Shown here one piece after another: positions 6,812 to 16,481 of a stretch of DNA of 40,331 nt. The position numbers and the translations under genes are program-made. The notes under the pieces are model-generated. The model was given only the letters and a program-made list of their open reading frames with translations, was not told the origin of the DNA and ran no database searches. The stretch covers positions 1 through 40,331 of the forward strand of contig JACQZN010000118.1 in NCBI GenBank assembly GCA_016213845.1. The letters are read 5' to 3'. This DNA is from Candidatus Wallbacteria bacterium (lineage in GTDB: Bacteria > Muiribacteriota > UBA6191 > JACPRK01). Positions within the stretch are counted from its first letter, which is position 1; the number at the start of each line of letters is the position of its first letter.

Positions 6812-8206
6812 TCAGGGAACGCGGATGAAGCCGACGAGCCTCTCGATGCGGCCCAGGACGTACTGGAACCGGCCGACTCTCGGGTCCTTGTTCCCCTCGA
6901 TCGTCTGGACGAATCCATTGCCGATCGCCTCGACGAACCCGATGTGTCCCTTGCCGCTCGAGAGTGACTCGCGCCAGAAGACCATCAGGTCGCCGGGCTC
7001 GGGGGAGTCGACCTCCCACCCCTTGGACTTGCCCTGGCGGAAGATATCGCGCGCGCCCGCGGAGTACCTGAAGGGCATCGCGGTCGTCTCACCGCCAACG
7101 GCCTGCAGAAAGCACCAGCTCACGAAGGCGGCGCACCATGGGTTCCCCTCCGGTAGGCCGGTAGGCCGCAAGTACTTGCGCACCCACTCGCCGCGGTTGT
7201 TGCCCCCGACCTCGCCGGCGCCGGCCGCGAGCTCTGTGAGAGCTGCCTTCATGGCCAGGCCGCTGATTCCCGCCCGGCGCACGGGCGCCGCCGGCGGAGG
7301 CGGTTGAGGCGTCAGCGCTCTGCGGCCCTCGAGGGCTCGCCAGGTGAGCTCTCCGACGATTCCGTCGGGCACCAGATGTGCCCCGCTAGGGTCGTGGTGA
7401 CCGGCCTGGAACTGCTTCACGGCCGCCAGCGTCTTGAGGCCGAAATTGCCGTCCACGTCGATCTCGAAGCCCCAGTCCTCGACCAGCAGCTTCTGCAGGC
7501 GTGTCACGTCCTTGCCCGTGGTCCCCCGTTTCAGGACAACGTGCCGCGCCTGCGGCCCGGATGCTGGGCTGCTGTCCAGGGGCAGCGTGCCGCGCACGGG
7601 GAGTGTCCCTGCGCCGAGGTCCACCGGCCTCGCCATACCCGGGATGTCGCCCGCGTCAGCCAGCTTGCGAAGCAGGACGCCGGCGCCGCACTGTTTGGAA
7701 CCGGCCTCCGGATCGAAGACACCGTCCCTTACGAATTTGCCCTTTGTCCAGTGCTGAGAGAAGCTCCACAGGTACGGGGACGGCATTCCCCTATTGTGAT
7801 AGCCAGCACCATTGTACGCTTCCAGCTTGAAGAGCATCGCCGCGGGACTCCAGTCGGTCCACCTGTGGAAGCCCTTATGACGCAACGCGTCGACGGCACT
7901 TTCCTCCCAGGTGAAGGGCGGCATGCCCTTGGCCGGTCGGCCAGCCGGCACGTTCACCGTCCGCGCGGAGAGCGGATCGCCATTGTGGAGATGCTTCTTG
8001 AAGTTCAAGTTGCTCTCCAGGCTGTGAATCACTCCGATGAAGTACCACGGCACTCCCGTCGTCAAGGATACGGCGTCATAAGACGCGCGATTGGCCTTGA
8101 TGGAGAGCACGACGCGATCGGCGTCCGCCAGCCGGGCGGGAACGATCTGGCAGCTATCGAAGAGTTTCTGGTACTCCCCTCGCAGGTCTTCCAGTCGAAA
8201 TGCCAT
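6812..8206 (-). CDS. modular peptidoglycan hydrolase: lysozyme-like, PG-binding, CHAP
   Basis: The 464-residue protein has three modules. Residues about 35-180 match a phage-type lysozyme-like domain, with IHSLESNLNF (E64 the likely catalytic acid), then HLHNGDPLSARTV, PFTWEESAVDALR and YLWSFSQHWTKGKFV. Residues 222-294 are a peptidoglycan-binding type 1 domain (LKRGTTGKDVTRLQKLL, then DGNFGLKTLAAVKQFQ). After a Pro-rich linker (298-310) comes a CHAP-like amidase/peptidase domain, with NPWCAAFVSWCF (C358) and GHIGFVEAI (H421). An AGGAGG lies 8 bases before the ATG. There is no signal peptide, so release would need lysis, a holin or a non-Sec route. It resembles endolysins of phage or injection systems, but no other phage genes are near. 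Confidence 0.88.
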   Translation of the reverse strand: MAFRLEDLRGEYQKLFDSCQIVPARLADADRVVLSIKANRASYDAVSLTTGVPWYFIGVIHSLESNLNFKKHLHNGDPLSARTVNVPAGRPAKGMPPFTWEESAVDALRHKGFHRWTDWSPAAMLFKLEAYNGAGYHNRGMPSPYLWSFSQHWTKGKFVRDGVFDPEAGSKQCGAGVLLRKLADAGDIPGMARPVDLGAGTLPVRGTLPLDSSPASGPQARHVVLKRGTTGKDVTRLQKLLVEDWGFEIDVDGNFGLKTLAAVKQFQAGHHDPSGAHLVPDGIVGELTWRALEGRRALTPQPPPPAAPVRRAGISGLAMKAALTELAAGAGEVGGNNRGEWVRKYLRPTGLPEGNPWCAAFVSWCFLQAVGGETTAMPFRYSAGARDIFRQGKSKGWEVDSPEPGDLMVFWRESLSSGKGHIGFVEAIGNGFVQTIEGNKDPRVGRFQYVLGRIERLVGFIRVP

Positions 8207-8227
8207 GTTCCCTCCTAGATGGCCGCG

Positions 8228-10624
8228 CTATCGTCTGCGTGGCTCGGTAAACGTGGGGTTGCCACCGGCTGGCACCCTGCCGGCCGGCAAACACTCGCAG
8301 GGACGCGATTCCGATGCTCCCGGCCCGGGGCTTGGGCGGGGATTGGGGATGACGATCGGTTCGTGAATCAACTCGACGATAGGTGAGCAGCCACATGTGC
8401 CGGCGGCCGCCAGTTGAGGCTCGAGCAACGGACCGATACTGGTCTGGCCCGAGCGGTTCGCAGTCGAGCTGCTCGGCTTCCATTGTTGGGGTGCTCTCGC
8501 CATGCCGATCGGATAGATGGTGAGATTTCCCGGGTCGATCTTCAACTTGAGGAAGTTCTTGAAGTCTTCGCACTGCAAGGATGAGGAGGCTTCGTTCCCA
8601 TGCTGCCCGAAGAACCGGGACGAGATCCACAGGTAGAGGCCCATGACATGGGGGCCTACCAGGCTGCCGAACGAAAGCGCGAGGATCGCCCACGAGAATA
8701 GGTGGGTATTCGAGAACAGCCCGGCGTCCCGATTTCCGCACCAGACCGTCGCTTGCCTGGCGGTGAAGTATGCCAGACCACCCAGCAGAACGAACGAGGC
8801 GATCTCGGACCAGCCCAGTTGCGCGGTCGGATGCAGCAGCTTGCCCGTACGGATGGCTGTCGTGCACGATCCGAGCAGGATACGGGCATGCGGGAACAGG
8901 GCGACGATTGTCAGGCCTAGCAGCGCCAGGAAGCAGAGGGTCGGCGAGACCGATGGTCCGCTGAGCCAGCCGCCGGTCAGTCCCAGCGCGACGAGTCCCA
9001 GGACGTATGCGCATGATAGATGAAAGAGCCCATGGAGGACTCCCGCGACTCTGGCGAAGAGAGCGTTGCGGGTATCGGTGAAGAGAATCGCCCCGCCCAG
9101 CACGGCGAGCACCCAGAATCCGGCTGTCGGATTCAATACGATCAGATGAGCCAGCAGGGTGAACTGGGAACTGGCCAGATCGATGAGCATTCCACCCGCT
9201 GCCGAGAGCTCGAAAGCTCGTAGCTGGGCGAACAAGGTGCCGAGCCAGTCCCACGGTCCGGCCGTGCCCGGGATGTTCACGGTGGCCGCGCATTGCCTCC
9301 AATCCGATGAAAGCAGCGCCCAGGCGGTGAGCCAGTAAGCCAGAGCGGTCAAGCCCCCGAAGGAAGGGTTGCGCCCCCAGAAGCCGGGGACCTTCGCTAG
9401 GAGCGCATCGGTCTCGACTCTGTTCGGGAAAACGTGAGAGCCCTCCAGGGGCTCCAGCGCCGCGTCGTGTCCACCGGAGCCCGCGTCGAAGTGCTCGATG
9501 GGAAGATGGAGAAAGGCGCCCCCTCCACCCGCAATCACCATATGGGCTCCGTCCTTGCGAATGCGATGGCAGTAGTGGTGGAGATCCCCGGCGATGAAAA
9601 GTGCGACGCGACCCTTGAGGATCTTGCGCTCCAGGTACTCGAGACTGGTCTCATCGACGGCCGGTTCGACTTCTGGAGGGGCTTCTGGCGTGGCTCGACC
9701 CTTGGGTCCGCCCTGGCGGCCGGCTTCGTGTTCGGTCTTGACGTGCATCCAGTATGGTTCAGCGTTGCAGAGCACGATACGATCGTCGGCGCCCATCGAC
9801 TCGACTACTCCTTTGAAGTAAGCGAGTTGCGGGGCGTCGATGTCGGATCCGAGCTGTACGTCGATCCCGAAGAGCCACCAGCCGTAGGGGAGGCGGATCG
9901 CGAAGTAACTCCGACGCTGCATGCTCTTCCATCCACCAATCCAGCGGCGCGAGCAGAAGAGGCGCGTGAACGAGACCAGGTTGTCGTACCAGTCGTGATT
10001 TCCGGGTATCGCGAAGACGGCGGGATGAGGGCGGGTCGTGTAGCAGAGCGCCGTCTCGTACGGTCCCAGCAGTCTCTGGTCGTAACACTCGCGGCTGGCG
10101 GTGGGATAGCACTGGTCTCCTCCGAAGAGGAGCAGTTCCCCACGACGGGTCTTGTGGCTGGAGCCGGAATCGTTCCGAATCCTGAGCCGAAGGTTCTCTT
10201 GCGCCACGTGATAGGCCACACCGTAGGTGGAGTTCCAGCCGTCGCCGGTGTCGGAGACATAGTCGATCCAGATATCGCTTCTGCCCTCGGGCAGGTGCAC
10301 CGCGAAGCAGTCGAGTTCCTCATCGTAGCTGACCGCGTACTCCGCGGGGGGCCTCGAGCTCGCATCCGGCGAGTCCGCCGCGGGCTTGGCAGGCCGGGCG
10401 ACTCTCTCGACGGCCGCGTTGAGCGCCTCCGTCAGCCGGCAATCGGAGTACTTGCCGAAGATGGTCGAGAGCACAACCTCGCAGGCGGTTCGCAGCAGCT
10501 GCCTGGGATCGAACCAGTTGACCATGGGCAGGCGCGCGTCTGGCCGAGTGCGCCGGATCGCGGCGTCGAGTGCGTTCTGAGCAACCTGCTCCGCGCACGA
10601 GAGCTCCGTCCCCTTTGCAGTCAC
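8228..10624 (-). CDS. calcineurin-like metallophosphoesterase with polytopic C-terminal membrane domain
   Basis: The start is GTG 10624, with GGAGG 8 bases upstream; 798 residues. The soluble half (about 100-400) holds metal-site motifs in order: DTGDG (125-129), FGGDQCYP (168-174), GNHDWYDN (208-215) and GDLHHYCHR (346-354), then HMVIAGGGGAFLH. These are the Asp/His/Asn ligands of the calcineurin-like fold. From about residue 420 there are some seven hydrophobic segments, so the enzyme domain is tethered to the membrane. The last 100 residues are Pro-, Gly- and Ser-rich. The physiological phosphoester is unknown. It ends 22 bases before the hydrolase gene and the two may be cotranscribed, the phosphoesterase first. 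Confidence 0.88.
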   Translation of the reverse strand: MTAKGTELSCAEQVAQNALDAAIRRTRPDARLPMVNWFDPRQLLRTACEVVLSTIFGKYSDCRLTEALNAAVERVARPAKPAADSPDASSRPPAEYAVSYDEELDCFAVHLPEGRSDIWIDYVSDTGDGWNSTYGVAYHVAQENLRLRIRNDSGSSHKTRRGELLLFGGDQCYPTASRECYDQRLLGPYETALCYTTRPHPAVFAIPGNHDWYDNLVSFTRLFCSRRWIGGWKSMQRRSYFAIRLPYGWWLFGIDVQLGSDIDAPQLAYFKGVVESMGADDRIVLCNAEPYWMHVKTEHEAGRQGGPKGRATPEAPPEVEPAVDETSLEYLERKILKGRVALFIAGDLHHYCHRIRKDGAHMVIAGGGGAFLHLPIEHFDAGSGGHDAALEPLEGSHVFPNRVETDALLAKVPGFWGRNPSFGGLTALAYWLTAWALLSSDWRQCAATVNIPGTAGPWDWLGTLFAQLRAFELSAAGGMLIDLASSQFTLLAHLIVLNPTAGFWVLAVLGGAILFTDTRNALFARVAGVLHGLFHLSCAYVLGLVALGLTGGWLSGPSVSPTLCFLALLGLTIVALFPHARILLGSCTTAIRTGKLLHPTAQLGWSEIASFVLLGGLAYFTARQATVWCGNRDAGLFSNTHLFSWAILALSFGSLVGPHVMGLYLWISSRFFGQHGNEASSSLQCEDFKNFLKLKIDPGNLTIYPIGMARAPQQWKPSSSTANRSGQTSIGPLLEPQLAAAGTCGCSPIVELIHEPIVIPNPRPSPGPGASESRPCECLPAGRVPAGGNPTFTEPRRR

Positions 10625-10746
10625 GACAGTGCCTCCGCTGAATTCTCCGCGCTGAAGCCTGCGCGGTTCTACACAGCATGGACGACAGAGCAGCCGAAAC
10701 TTGCGGGCTCGTGAAAGGTGCCTGGCCGACCTCGCGCTCGCGACCC

Positions 10747-10773
10747 GGAAATCGGGGCAAGTCGAGTGGGGCC
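10747..10773. repeat. 27-base intergenic repeat, copy 2
   Basis: This is an exact copy of 6751-6777, in the divergent region between the metallophosphoesterase (minus) and the Ser/Thr kinase (plus). It ends 19 bases before the kinase ATG and starts 123 bases from the phosphoesterase GTG, so it could act on either gene. Confidence 0.7.
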
Positions 10774-10792
10774 TATTTGGTAGGCTTGGGTG

Positions 10793-13324
10793 ATGGCAGG
10801 CGCCGGTGAGAGGCTCGGGCGGTACTTGCTCAAGGAGAAGCTGGGGCAGGGGGGGATGGGCGTCGTCTTCCTGGCGGTGCAGGAGGGGCTGGGGCGCGAG
10901 GTCGCGCTCAAGGTCTTGAACGAGGAGCGGATGGCGCGGGGGGCCGAGGCGCGGAGGCGGTTCCTGCGGGAGGCTGCGGTCTGCGCCCGGCTTTCCCATC
11001 CCAACGTCATCAAGGTCTTCGACTACGGCGTCGAGGAAGACTGCTGCTACTACGCGATGGAAGTCCTCCGCGCCACCAGTCTCGAGGACCAGCTCCAGGC
11101 GGAGCCTGTCCCACCGCTGGAGCGAACACTGCGCCTGGCGCGCGAGATGGCCAGCGCCTTCGAGCACTTCCACCCCCTCGGAGTCGTCCACCGCGACATC
11201 AAGCCGAGCAACATCATGATCGACCCCGACGGCCGCGCCATCCTGATGGACTTCGGCCTGGTGAAGGACCTGATGGCCACCGGCATCACGCGCGAGGGCT
11301 CCGCTGTCGGCACTCCGTACTACATGGCGCCCGAGCAGGTGCTCTCCCGGCCGGTCACCGGCGCCACCGACATCTACCAGCTCGGCGTCGTGCTCTACCG
11401 GATGGCGACGGGCGCCTATCCCTTCGACGGCAAGACTACCTCCGAGGTTTTCAGGCAGCTCCTCACTGCCGTGCCTCGTGCGCCCCGTGAGCTCAATCCG
11501 CGCCTGCCGGTCCCGGTCGAAAACGTCATCCTGAACTGCATCGCCAAGGAGCCGTCTGCACGCTACCCGGACGCCGCGCGGCTTTCGGCCGACCTGGCAG
11601 CCGCCTCCCGGCGCCAGCCCGTGCGCAGGCTTGGCGAAGAGAGCGATTCTGCGCCTCTAGCGCCCCCGCGAGGACCGTCCCGCCAAGCAGTCGCGTCCCC
11701 GACTGCGGAGCCGGCGCACCAGGATTCGCCCTCGCCCGCCGCGGGTCGCCGGGTCGCGGCCGTGCTCGGTGCGGGGCTTGCCCTCCTGGCGCTCACGGCC
11801 GGCTTCCTCGCCTGGAAAGGGAGGCCGCCGCCAGAGCTGGAGCTCCGTGAGCGGCTCGGCTTCCAGCGGGCGATGATCCAGTGGCGCCAGGCTGCGGGGC
11901 TGCCCGCGGCGCTGGAGTGGGGCGAGGAGGGCGGTGCCGTGCGGCCGGCCGAAGTGGACTCGAGCGCTCCCTCGACTCGCAGGGCCGCCCTGGGCCCGCT
12001 CGAGCCCGGGCGCAAGTACCGGTACCGGCTCGTGCACGCCGACGGAAGCCGTTCGCTCGATCACCGGTTCGGCACCGCGGCGAAGACGCTCTCGAGGGTG
12101 GAGGTGCTGGCAGCGCCCGGTGGCTTCGAGCTGGCCGTCGAGACCTCGCTGCCGGCGCGGATGGAGGGGCCCCGGGCGGTCCGGCCCGGGAAGAAAGTGT
12201 CCGCCGCGGCTGCGCGCGCAGGCTTGCTGGGCAGCTCGGGCAAATCCGGGAACGCGTCCGAGGCACCGACGCTGCACCGGCTCTACTTTCCGGCCGCCGC
12301 CCTGGACGGGGACAGCGAGCTGCCGCCCTTCGGCGTGACGCTGGTCGATGCCGCTGGGGACGTGCAGCGCCTGGGGCTCGCGGAGCTGCGCGCGGCGGCG
12401 CTGGCGGAGCTCCTCCCAAGGCTTGCGCCCGAGCTGGCGCGCGAGCTGGCGACGTTCCCGTTCGACTCGTTCTTGCTGCGCAAGATCGATCAAGAGCTGC
12501 CAGCCAGCGTCTGCACGGGCGCCATGATCACGCTCCAGCGCCACGGGTTCGACGGCGTCGTGCAGGGCATCGGCGGCTCCGAGGTACCGCGCTACGCGCA
12601 CTTCGAGGCGGGCGATGCGCTGGCAGCGAAGCTGGCGGCCCGGATCGCTGAAGAGCTCGACAATCGCCCTTTCCGCGCCACTCTCGCCAAGCTCGTCTTT
12701 GCCGGGCGCGGGCTCTTCGACCAGAGGCGGTTCTCGCCCGACACCACCCTGCGGCTTCTCGAGGCGCTGCAGAAGGTGCGGGATCTCGACTACTACACGG
12801 GGTTCCTGCGCATCCCCTACGCCATCGGCATCGAAGACATCTTCTCCAGAGACTTCCGAGTCGGCTACGAGCCGCGGCTGGTCACGATGCCGCCGCTGGA
12901 CCACCCGATCCCGGGCAGCGGGCTCTGGGGACACCCGTGGACCGAGTACGTGCTGGCGCATAGCACCGGGATGGGAATCGGCACGCTCGTCATGACTCCG
13001 CCCCACGAGTGGCGTCCCGTCCTGCCCGACCCGGCAGGCATCTCCCGGGTAGAGCTGACTCTGACCGGCGTGAGGCTGGAGGGCGAGCTCTTCTTCCGCG
13101 TCATCGTCAACGGCGCACTGCGGCTTGTCTTTCGGCCCGACGCGGTACGTCATGCCCCGGGTCGCCCCAAGGACTATCCGACGCTCACCATGAGTTTCGA
13201 TTCCCGCTTCCTGAAGGCCGGCGAGAACCTGTTCCGGGTGGAGATCGACTCGCTTCCCGGCACGCGCTACATGAGCCTGAAGCGCGGCAACCGGCTGAAG
13301 GGGTTGCGCCTCGGATGGCAGTGA
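10793..13324 (+). CDS. membrane-anchored Ser/Thr protein kinase with large C-terminal outer region
   Basis: The 843-residue protein has a PknB-type kinase domain at about 10-275. The glycine loop is GQGGMGVV (18-25), the ATP lysine is in VALKVL (K40), the catalytic loop is HRDIKPSN (133-140), then DFGLVKD (153-159), an APE-type MAPEQ and DIYQLGVVLY. A linker rich in Pro and Ser leads to one transmembrane helix (about 321-342). The remaining 500 residues lie outside the cytoplasm. The first part (about 350-430) looks like an Fn3-like beta domain with EPGRKYRYRLVH. The end is beta-rich (VELTLTGVRLEGELFFRVIVNG) and may be a ligand- or sugar-binding jelly roll, which is inference. A GTG directly before the ATG is an alternative start. 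Its head resembles the second kinase in this window, but its tail does not. Confidence 0.92.
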   Translation: MAGAGERLGRYLLKEKLGQGGMGVVFLAVQEGLGREVALKVLNEERMARGAEARRRFLREAAVCARLSHPNVIKVFDYGVEEDCCYYAMEVLRATSLEDQLQAEPVPPLERTLRLAREMASAFEHFHPLGVVHRDIKPSNIMIDPDGRAILMDFGLVKDLMATGITREGSAVGTPYYMAPEQVLSRPVTGATDIYQLGVVLYRMATGAYPFDGKTTSEVFRQLLTAVPRAPRELNPRLPVPVENVILNCIAKEPSARYPDAARLSADLAAASRRQPVRRLGEESDSAPLAPPRGPSRQAVASPTAEPAHQDSPSPAAGRRVAAVLGAGLALLALTAGFLAWKGRPPPELELRERLGFQRAMIQWRQAAGLPAALEWGEEGGAVRPAEVDSSAPSTRRAALGPLEPGRKYRYRLVHADGSRSLDHRFGTAAKTLSRVEVLAAPGGFELAVETSLPARMEGPRAVRPGKKVSAAAARAGLLGSSGKSGNASEAPTLHRLYFPAAALDGDSELPPFGVTLVDAAGDVQRLGLAELRAAALAELLPRLAPELARELATFPFDSFLLRKIDQELPASVCTGAMITLQRHGFDGVVQGIGGSEVPRYAHFEAGDALAAKLAARIAEELDNRPFRATLAKLVFAGRGLFDQRRFSPDTTLRLLEALQKVRDLDYYTGFLRIPYAIGIEDIFSRDFRVGYEPRLVTMPPLDHPIPGSGLWGHPWTEYVLAHSTGMGIGTLVMTPPHEWRPVLPDPAGISRVELTLTGVRLEGELFFRVIVNGALRLVFRPDAVRHAPGRPKDYPTLTMSFDSRFLKAGENLFRVEIDSLPGTRYMSLKRGNRLKGLRLGWQ

Positions 13325-13346
13325 GGCCCGGGTGGCCGCGCCAACA

Positions 13347-13375
13347 TTGACTTCCGGGCGCTTCTCGTGTAAATT
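13347..13375 (+). promoter_or_regulatory. sigma-70-type promoter for the rpsB cluster
   Basis: TTGACT (13347-13352) and TAAATT (13370-13375) are separated by exactly 17 bases. It is the best consensus match I noticed in the window and lies 149 bases before rpsB, just after the kinase gene ends. It probably drives the rpsB-tsf-pyrH-frr-uppS-cdsA cluster. Confidence 0.7.
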
Positions 13376-13381
13376 GGCCGC

Positions 13382-13523
13382 CCTGCGGTTTTTCCCTATC
13401 CCATCCCCCTGAATTCCACCCTTCGGGCCCGGTGCGTTCCAGTCGGAGCGTCGCCCGCGGGGCGGGGGGAATGAACCGCCGCCCTGCACGGGCGCGCGGT
13501 GTGAACCACGAGGAGCTCCTATC
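13382..13523 (+). promoter_or_regulatory. long GC-rich 5' leader of rpsB
   Basis: About 140 bases lie between the predicted transcription start and the rpsB ATG. They contain C-rich and G-rich blocks (around 13401-13412 and 13455-13470) able to pair. The ribosome site GAGGAG lies about 9 bases before the ATG. S2 represses its own mRNA through a leader in several bacteria. A similar role here is inference from position and length only. Confidence 0.35.
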
Positions 13524-14357
<834 letters not shown>

Positions 14358-14375
14358 GCCCGGGAGAGATTCGAG

Positions 14376-15026
14376 ATGACGATTACCGCTACCGACGTCA
14401 AGAGCCTGCGAGAGCGCACGGGCGCAGGCATGATGGAGTGCAAGAAGGCCCTGGAAGAGGCCAAGGGGAACATGGACCAGGCCGTCGACCTGTTGCGCAA
14501 GCGCGGGCTGGCGGCCGCCGCCAAGAAGGCTTCCCGCATCGCCAGCGAGGGCATGGTCCATGCCTACATCCACCCGGGTGGCCGGCTGGGCGTGCTGCTC
14601 GAGGTCAACTGCGAGACTGACTTCGTCGCCAAGAACACCGACTTCCAGTCGATGGTCCGCGACATCAGCATGCAGATCGCGGCCACCAACCCGAAGTGGA
14701 TCCGGCGCGAAGAGGTGCCGGCCGCGACGGTGGAGCACGAGATGGTCATCTATCGCGACCAGGCCCTGGCCAGCAACAAGCCCGCGCAGGTCGTGGAGAA
14801 GATCGCCCTCGGCAAGCTCGAGAAGTTCTACTCCGAGAGTTGCCTGCTGGAGCAGCCGTTCGTGAAGGACGACAAGCTCAAGGTGGCCGACCTGGTGCAG
14901 AACCAGGTGGCGAAGCTGGGAGAGAACCTCTCAGTGCGCCGGTTCGTCCGCTTCGAGGTCGGAGAAGGCCTGGAGAAACGCCAGGACGACTTCGTCAGCG
15001 AAGTGATGAAACAAGCCGCCTCCTGA
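14376..15026 (+). CDS. tsf: elongation factor Ts
   Basis: The 216-residue protein starts with the UBA-like domain carrying LRERTGAGMMECKKALEEA, then DQAVDLLRKRGLAAAAKKASRIASEG, and a core domain with VLLEVNCETDFVAKNTDFQ. It exchanges GDP for GTP on EF-Tu. It is shorter than the E. coli protein (283), closer to the single-core-repeat forms seen in several phyla. GGGAGAG lies before the ATG. It follows rpsB by 18 bases, the usual pairing. Confidence 0.97.
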   Translation: MTITATDVKSLRERTGAGMMECKKALEEAKGNMDQAVDLLRKRGLAAAAKKASRIASEGMVHAYIHPGGRLGVLLEVNCETDFVAKNTDFQSMVRDISMQIAATNPKWIRREEVPAATVEHEMVIYRDQALASNKPAQVVEKIALGKLEKFYSESCLLEQPFVKDDKLKVADLVQNQVAKLGENLSVRRFVRFEVGEGLEKRQDDFVSEVMKQAAS

Positions 15027-15106
15027 CCCGGCAGAGTGTCTCCTGGGCCGCGGGCCAGCCAGCGCCCGCGGCCCGCTTTGGCTACAGCTGGCTCTGGAGC
15101 GCGACA

Positions 15107-15847
15107 ATGACACCTTCGACGGACACGCACGGCGCCGCAAGCGCTCCGAAGCGCATTCTGCTCAAGCTCTCGGGCGAGGCCCTGATGGGCGAGCAGGAGT
15201 ACGGCATCGACCCGGAGTTCGCCGGTTTTCTGGCCAAGCAGCTCCAGCTCATCCGCGACGAGGGGATCGAGATGGGGCTGGTCATCGGCGGCGGCAACAT
15301 CTTCCGCGGGGTCAGCGGCGTGGCGCGCGGGCTTTCGCGCGTCTCGGGCGACTACATGGGCATGCTGGCCACCATCATCAACGCGCTGGCCATGCAGGAC
15401 GTGCTGGTCCGCCACGGCATCCCGACCGAGATCTTCACGCCCTTCGAAATGCCCGCGTTCGCGCACCGCTTCAACGCTGCCCAGGTCGGCGTCACGCTCA
15501 AGTCGAAGGTCGTCACCATCTTCGCCGGCGGCACCGGAAATCCGTACTTCTCGACCGATTCGGCCGCCGCGCTCCGCGCCGCCGAGATCGGCGCCCAGAT
15601 GCTTCTCAAGGCGACCAAGGTCGACGGCGTCTACGACAAGGACCCGATGAAGCACCCCGACGCCGTGATGTACGGAAAGCTCAGCTTCCAGGAAGTCCTG
15701 GAGCGCAACTTGAAAGTCATGGACGCCACGGCCGTCGCCCTGTGCCGCGATGTCGGCATGCCCATCTTCGTCTTCAACCTGCTCAAGGAAGGCAACATCG
15801 CCCGCATCGCCCGCGGCGATACGTCCTTCGGCACCATGGTCTGCTGA
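15107..15847 (+). CDS. pyrH: UMP kinase
   Basis: The 246-residue protein is of the amino-acid-kinase fold. It has KRILLKLSGEALMG at the N-terminus, GLVIGGGNIFRG, then DYMGMLATIINALAMQDVL, GGTGNPYFSTDSAAALRAAE and LLKATKVDGVYDKDP. It phosphorylates UMP to UDP in pyrimidine synthesis. The start is ATG 15107, with GGAG about 8 bases upstream; the frame is open further upstream but overlaps tsf in another frame. The order tsf-pyrH-frr is conserved across bacteria. Confidence 0.97.
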   Translation: MTPSTDTHGAASAPKRILLKLSGEALMGEQEYGIDPEFAGFLAKQLQLIRDEGIEMGLVIGGGNIFRGVSGVARGLSRVSGDYMGMLATIINALAMQDVLVRHGIPTEIFTPFEMPAFAHRFNAAQVGVTLKSKVVTIFAGGTGNPYFSTDSAAALRAAEIGAQMLLKATKVDGVYDKDPMKHPDAVMYGKLSFQEVLERNLKVMDATAVALCRDVGMPIFVFNLLKEGNIARIARGDTSFGTMVC

Positions 15848-15883
15848 GACCGGCCCTCGGCCGGTGCGAAAGGAGAGCTGCTC

Positions 15884-16453
15884 GTGCCTGCATCACCACT
15901 AGACATCTACTTCAAGGATGCCCGCGATCGGATGGACAAGGCCATCCAGCTCGTCAAGGACGAGATGGGCAAGATCCGCACCGGCCGCGCTAACCCGTCG
16001 ATCCTCGACGACCTGCGAGCCGACTACTACGGCACTCCCACCCCCATCCGCCAGATCGCCACGATCTCGGTCCCCGAGCCCCGTGTCCTGCTGATCCAGC
16101 CCTGGGACAAGGGGGCGCTGGAGCCGATCGAACGCTGCATCAAGAAGTCCGACCTGGGCCTGCCGCCCAACAGCGACGGCAAGGTCATTCGACTGAACAT
16201 TCCCCAGCTCACCTCCGAGCGTCGCCAGGAGTTCGTCAAGCTCGCCCACAAGCGCTGCGAGGAAGGCCGCATCGCCATTCGCCGCGTCCGCCAGGAGATC
16301 AACGACACCATCAAGAAGCGCGAGAAGTCCCACGAGATCCCCGAGGATCTCGCCAAGCGCGGCCTGGAGCAGGTGCAGCAGATCACCGACGAGTTCATCA
16401 AGAAGATCGACGAGATCATGCACCACAAGGAGAAGGACATCCTCGAGGTGTGA
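15884..16453 (+). CDS. frr: ribosome recycling factor
   Basis: The 189-residue protein starts at GTG 15884 behind AAAGGAGAG. Family blocks are present: RMDKAIQLVKDEMGKIRTGRA, then LLIQPWDKGALEPIERCI, LGLPPNSDGKVIRLNIPQLT and SERRQEFVKLAHKRCEE. It acts with EF-G to split post-termination ribosomes. The length matches the family norm (about 185). It lies 36 bases after pyrH. Confidence 0.97.
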   Translation: MPASPLDIYFKDARDRMDKAIQLVKDEMGKIRTGRANPSILDDLRADYYGTPTPIRQIATISVPEPRVLLIQPWDKGALEPIERCIKKSDLGLPPNSDGKVIRLNIPQLTSERRQEFVKLAHKRCEEGRIAIRRVRQEINDTIKKREKSHEIPEDLAKRGLEQVQQITDEFIKKIDEIMHHKEKDILEV

Positions 16454-16481
16454 CCGCCTCAGGTCTTCCTCCTCCCCACCC

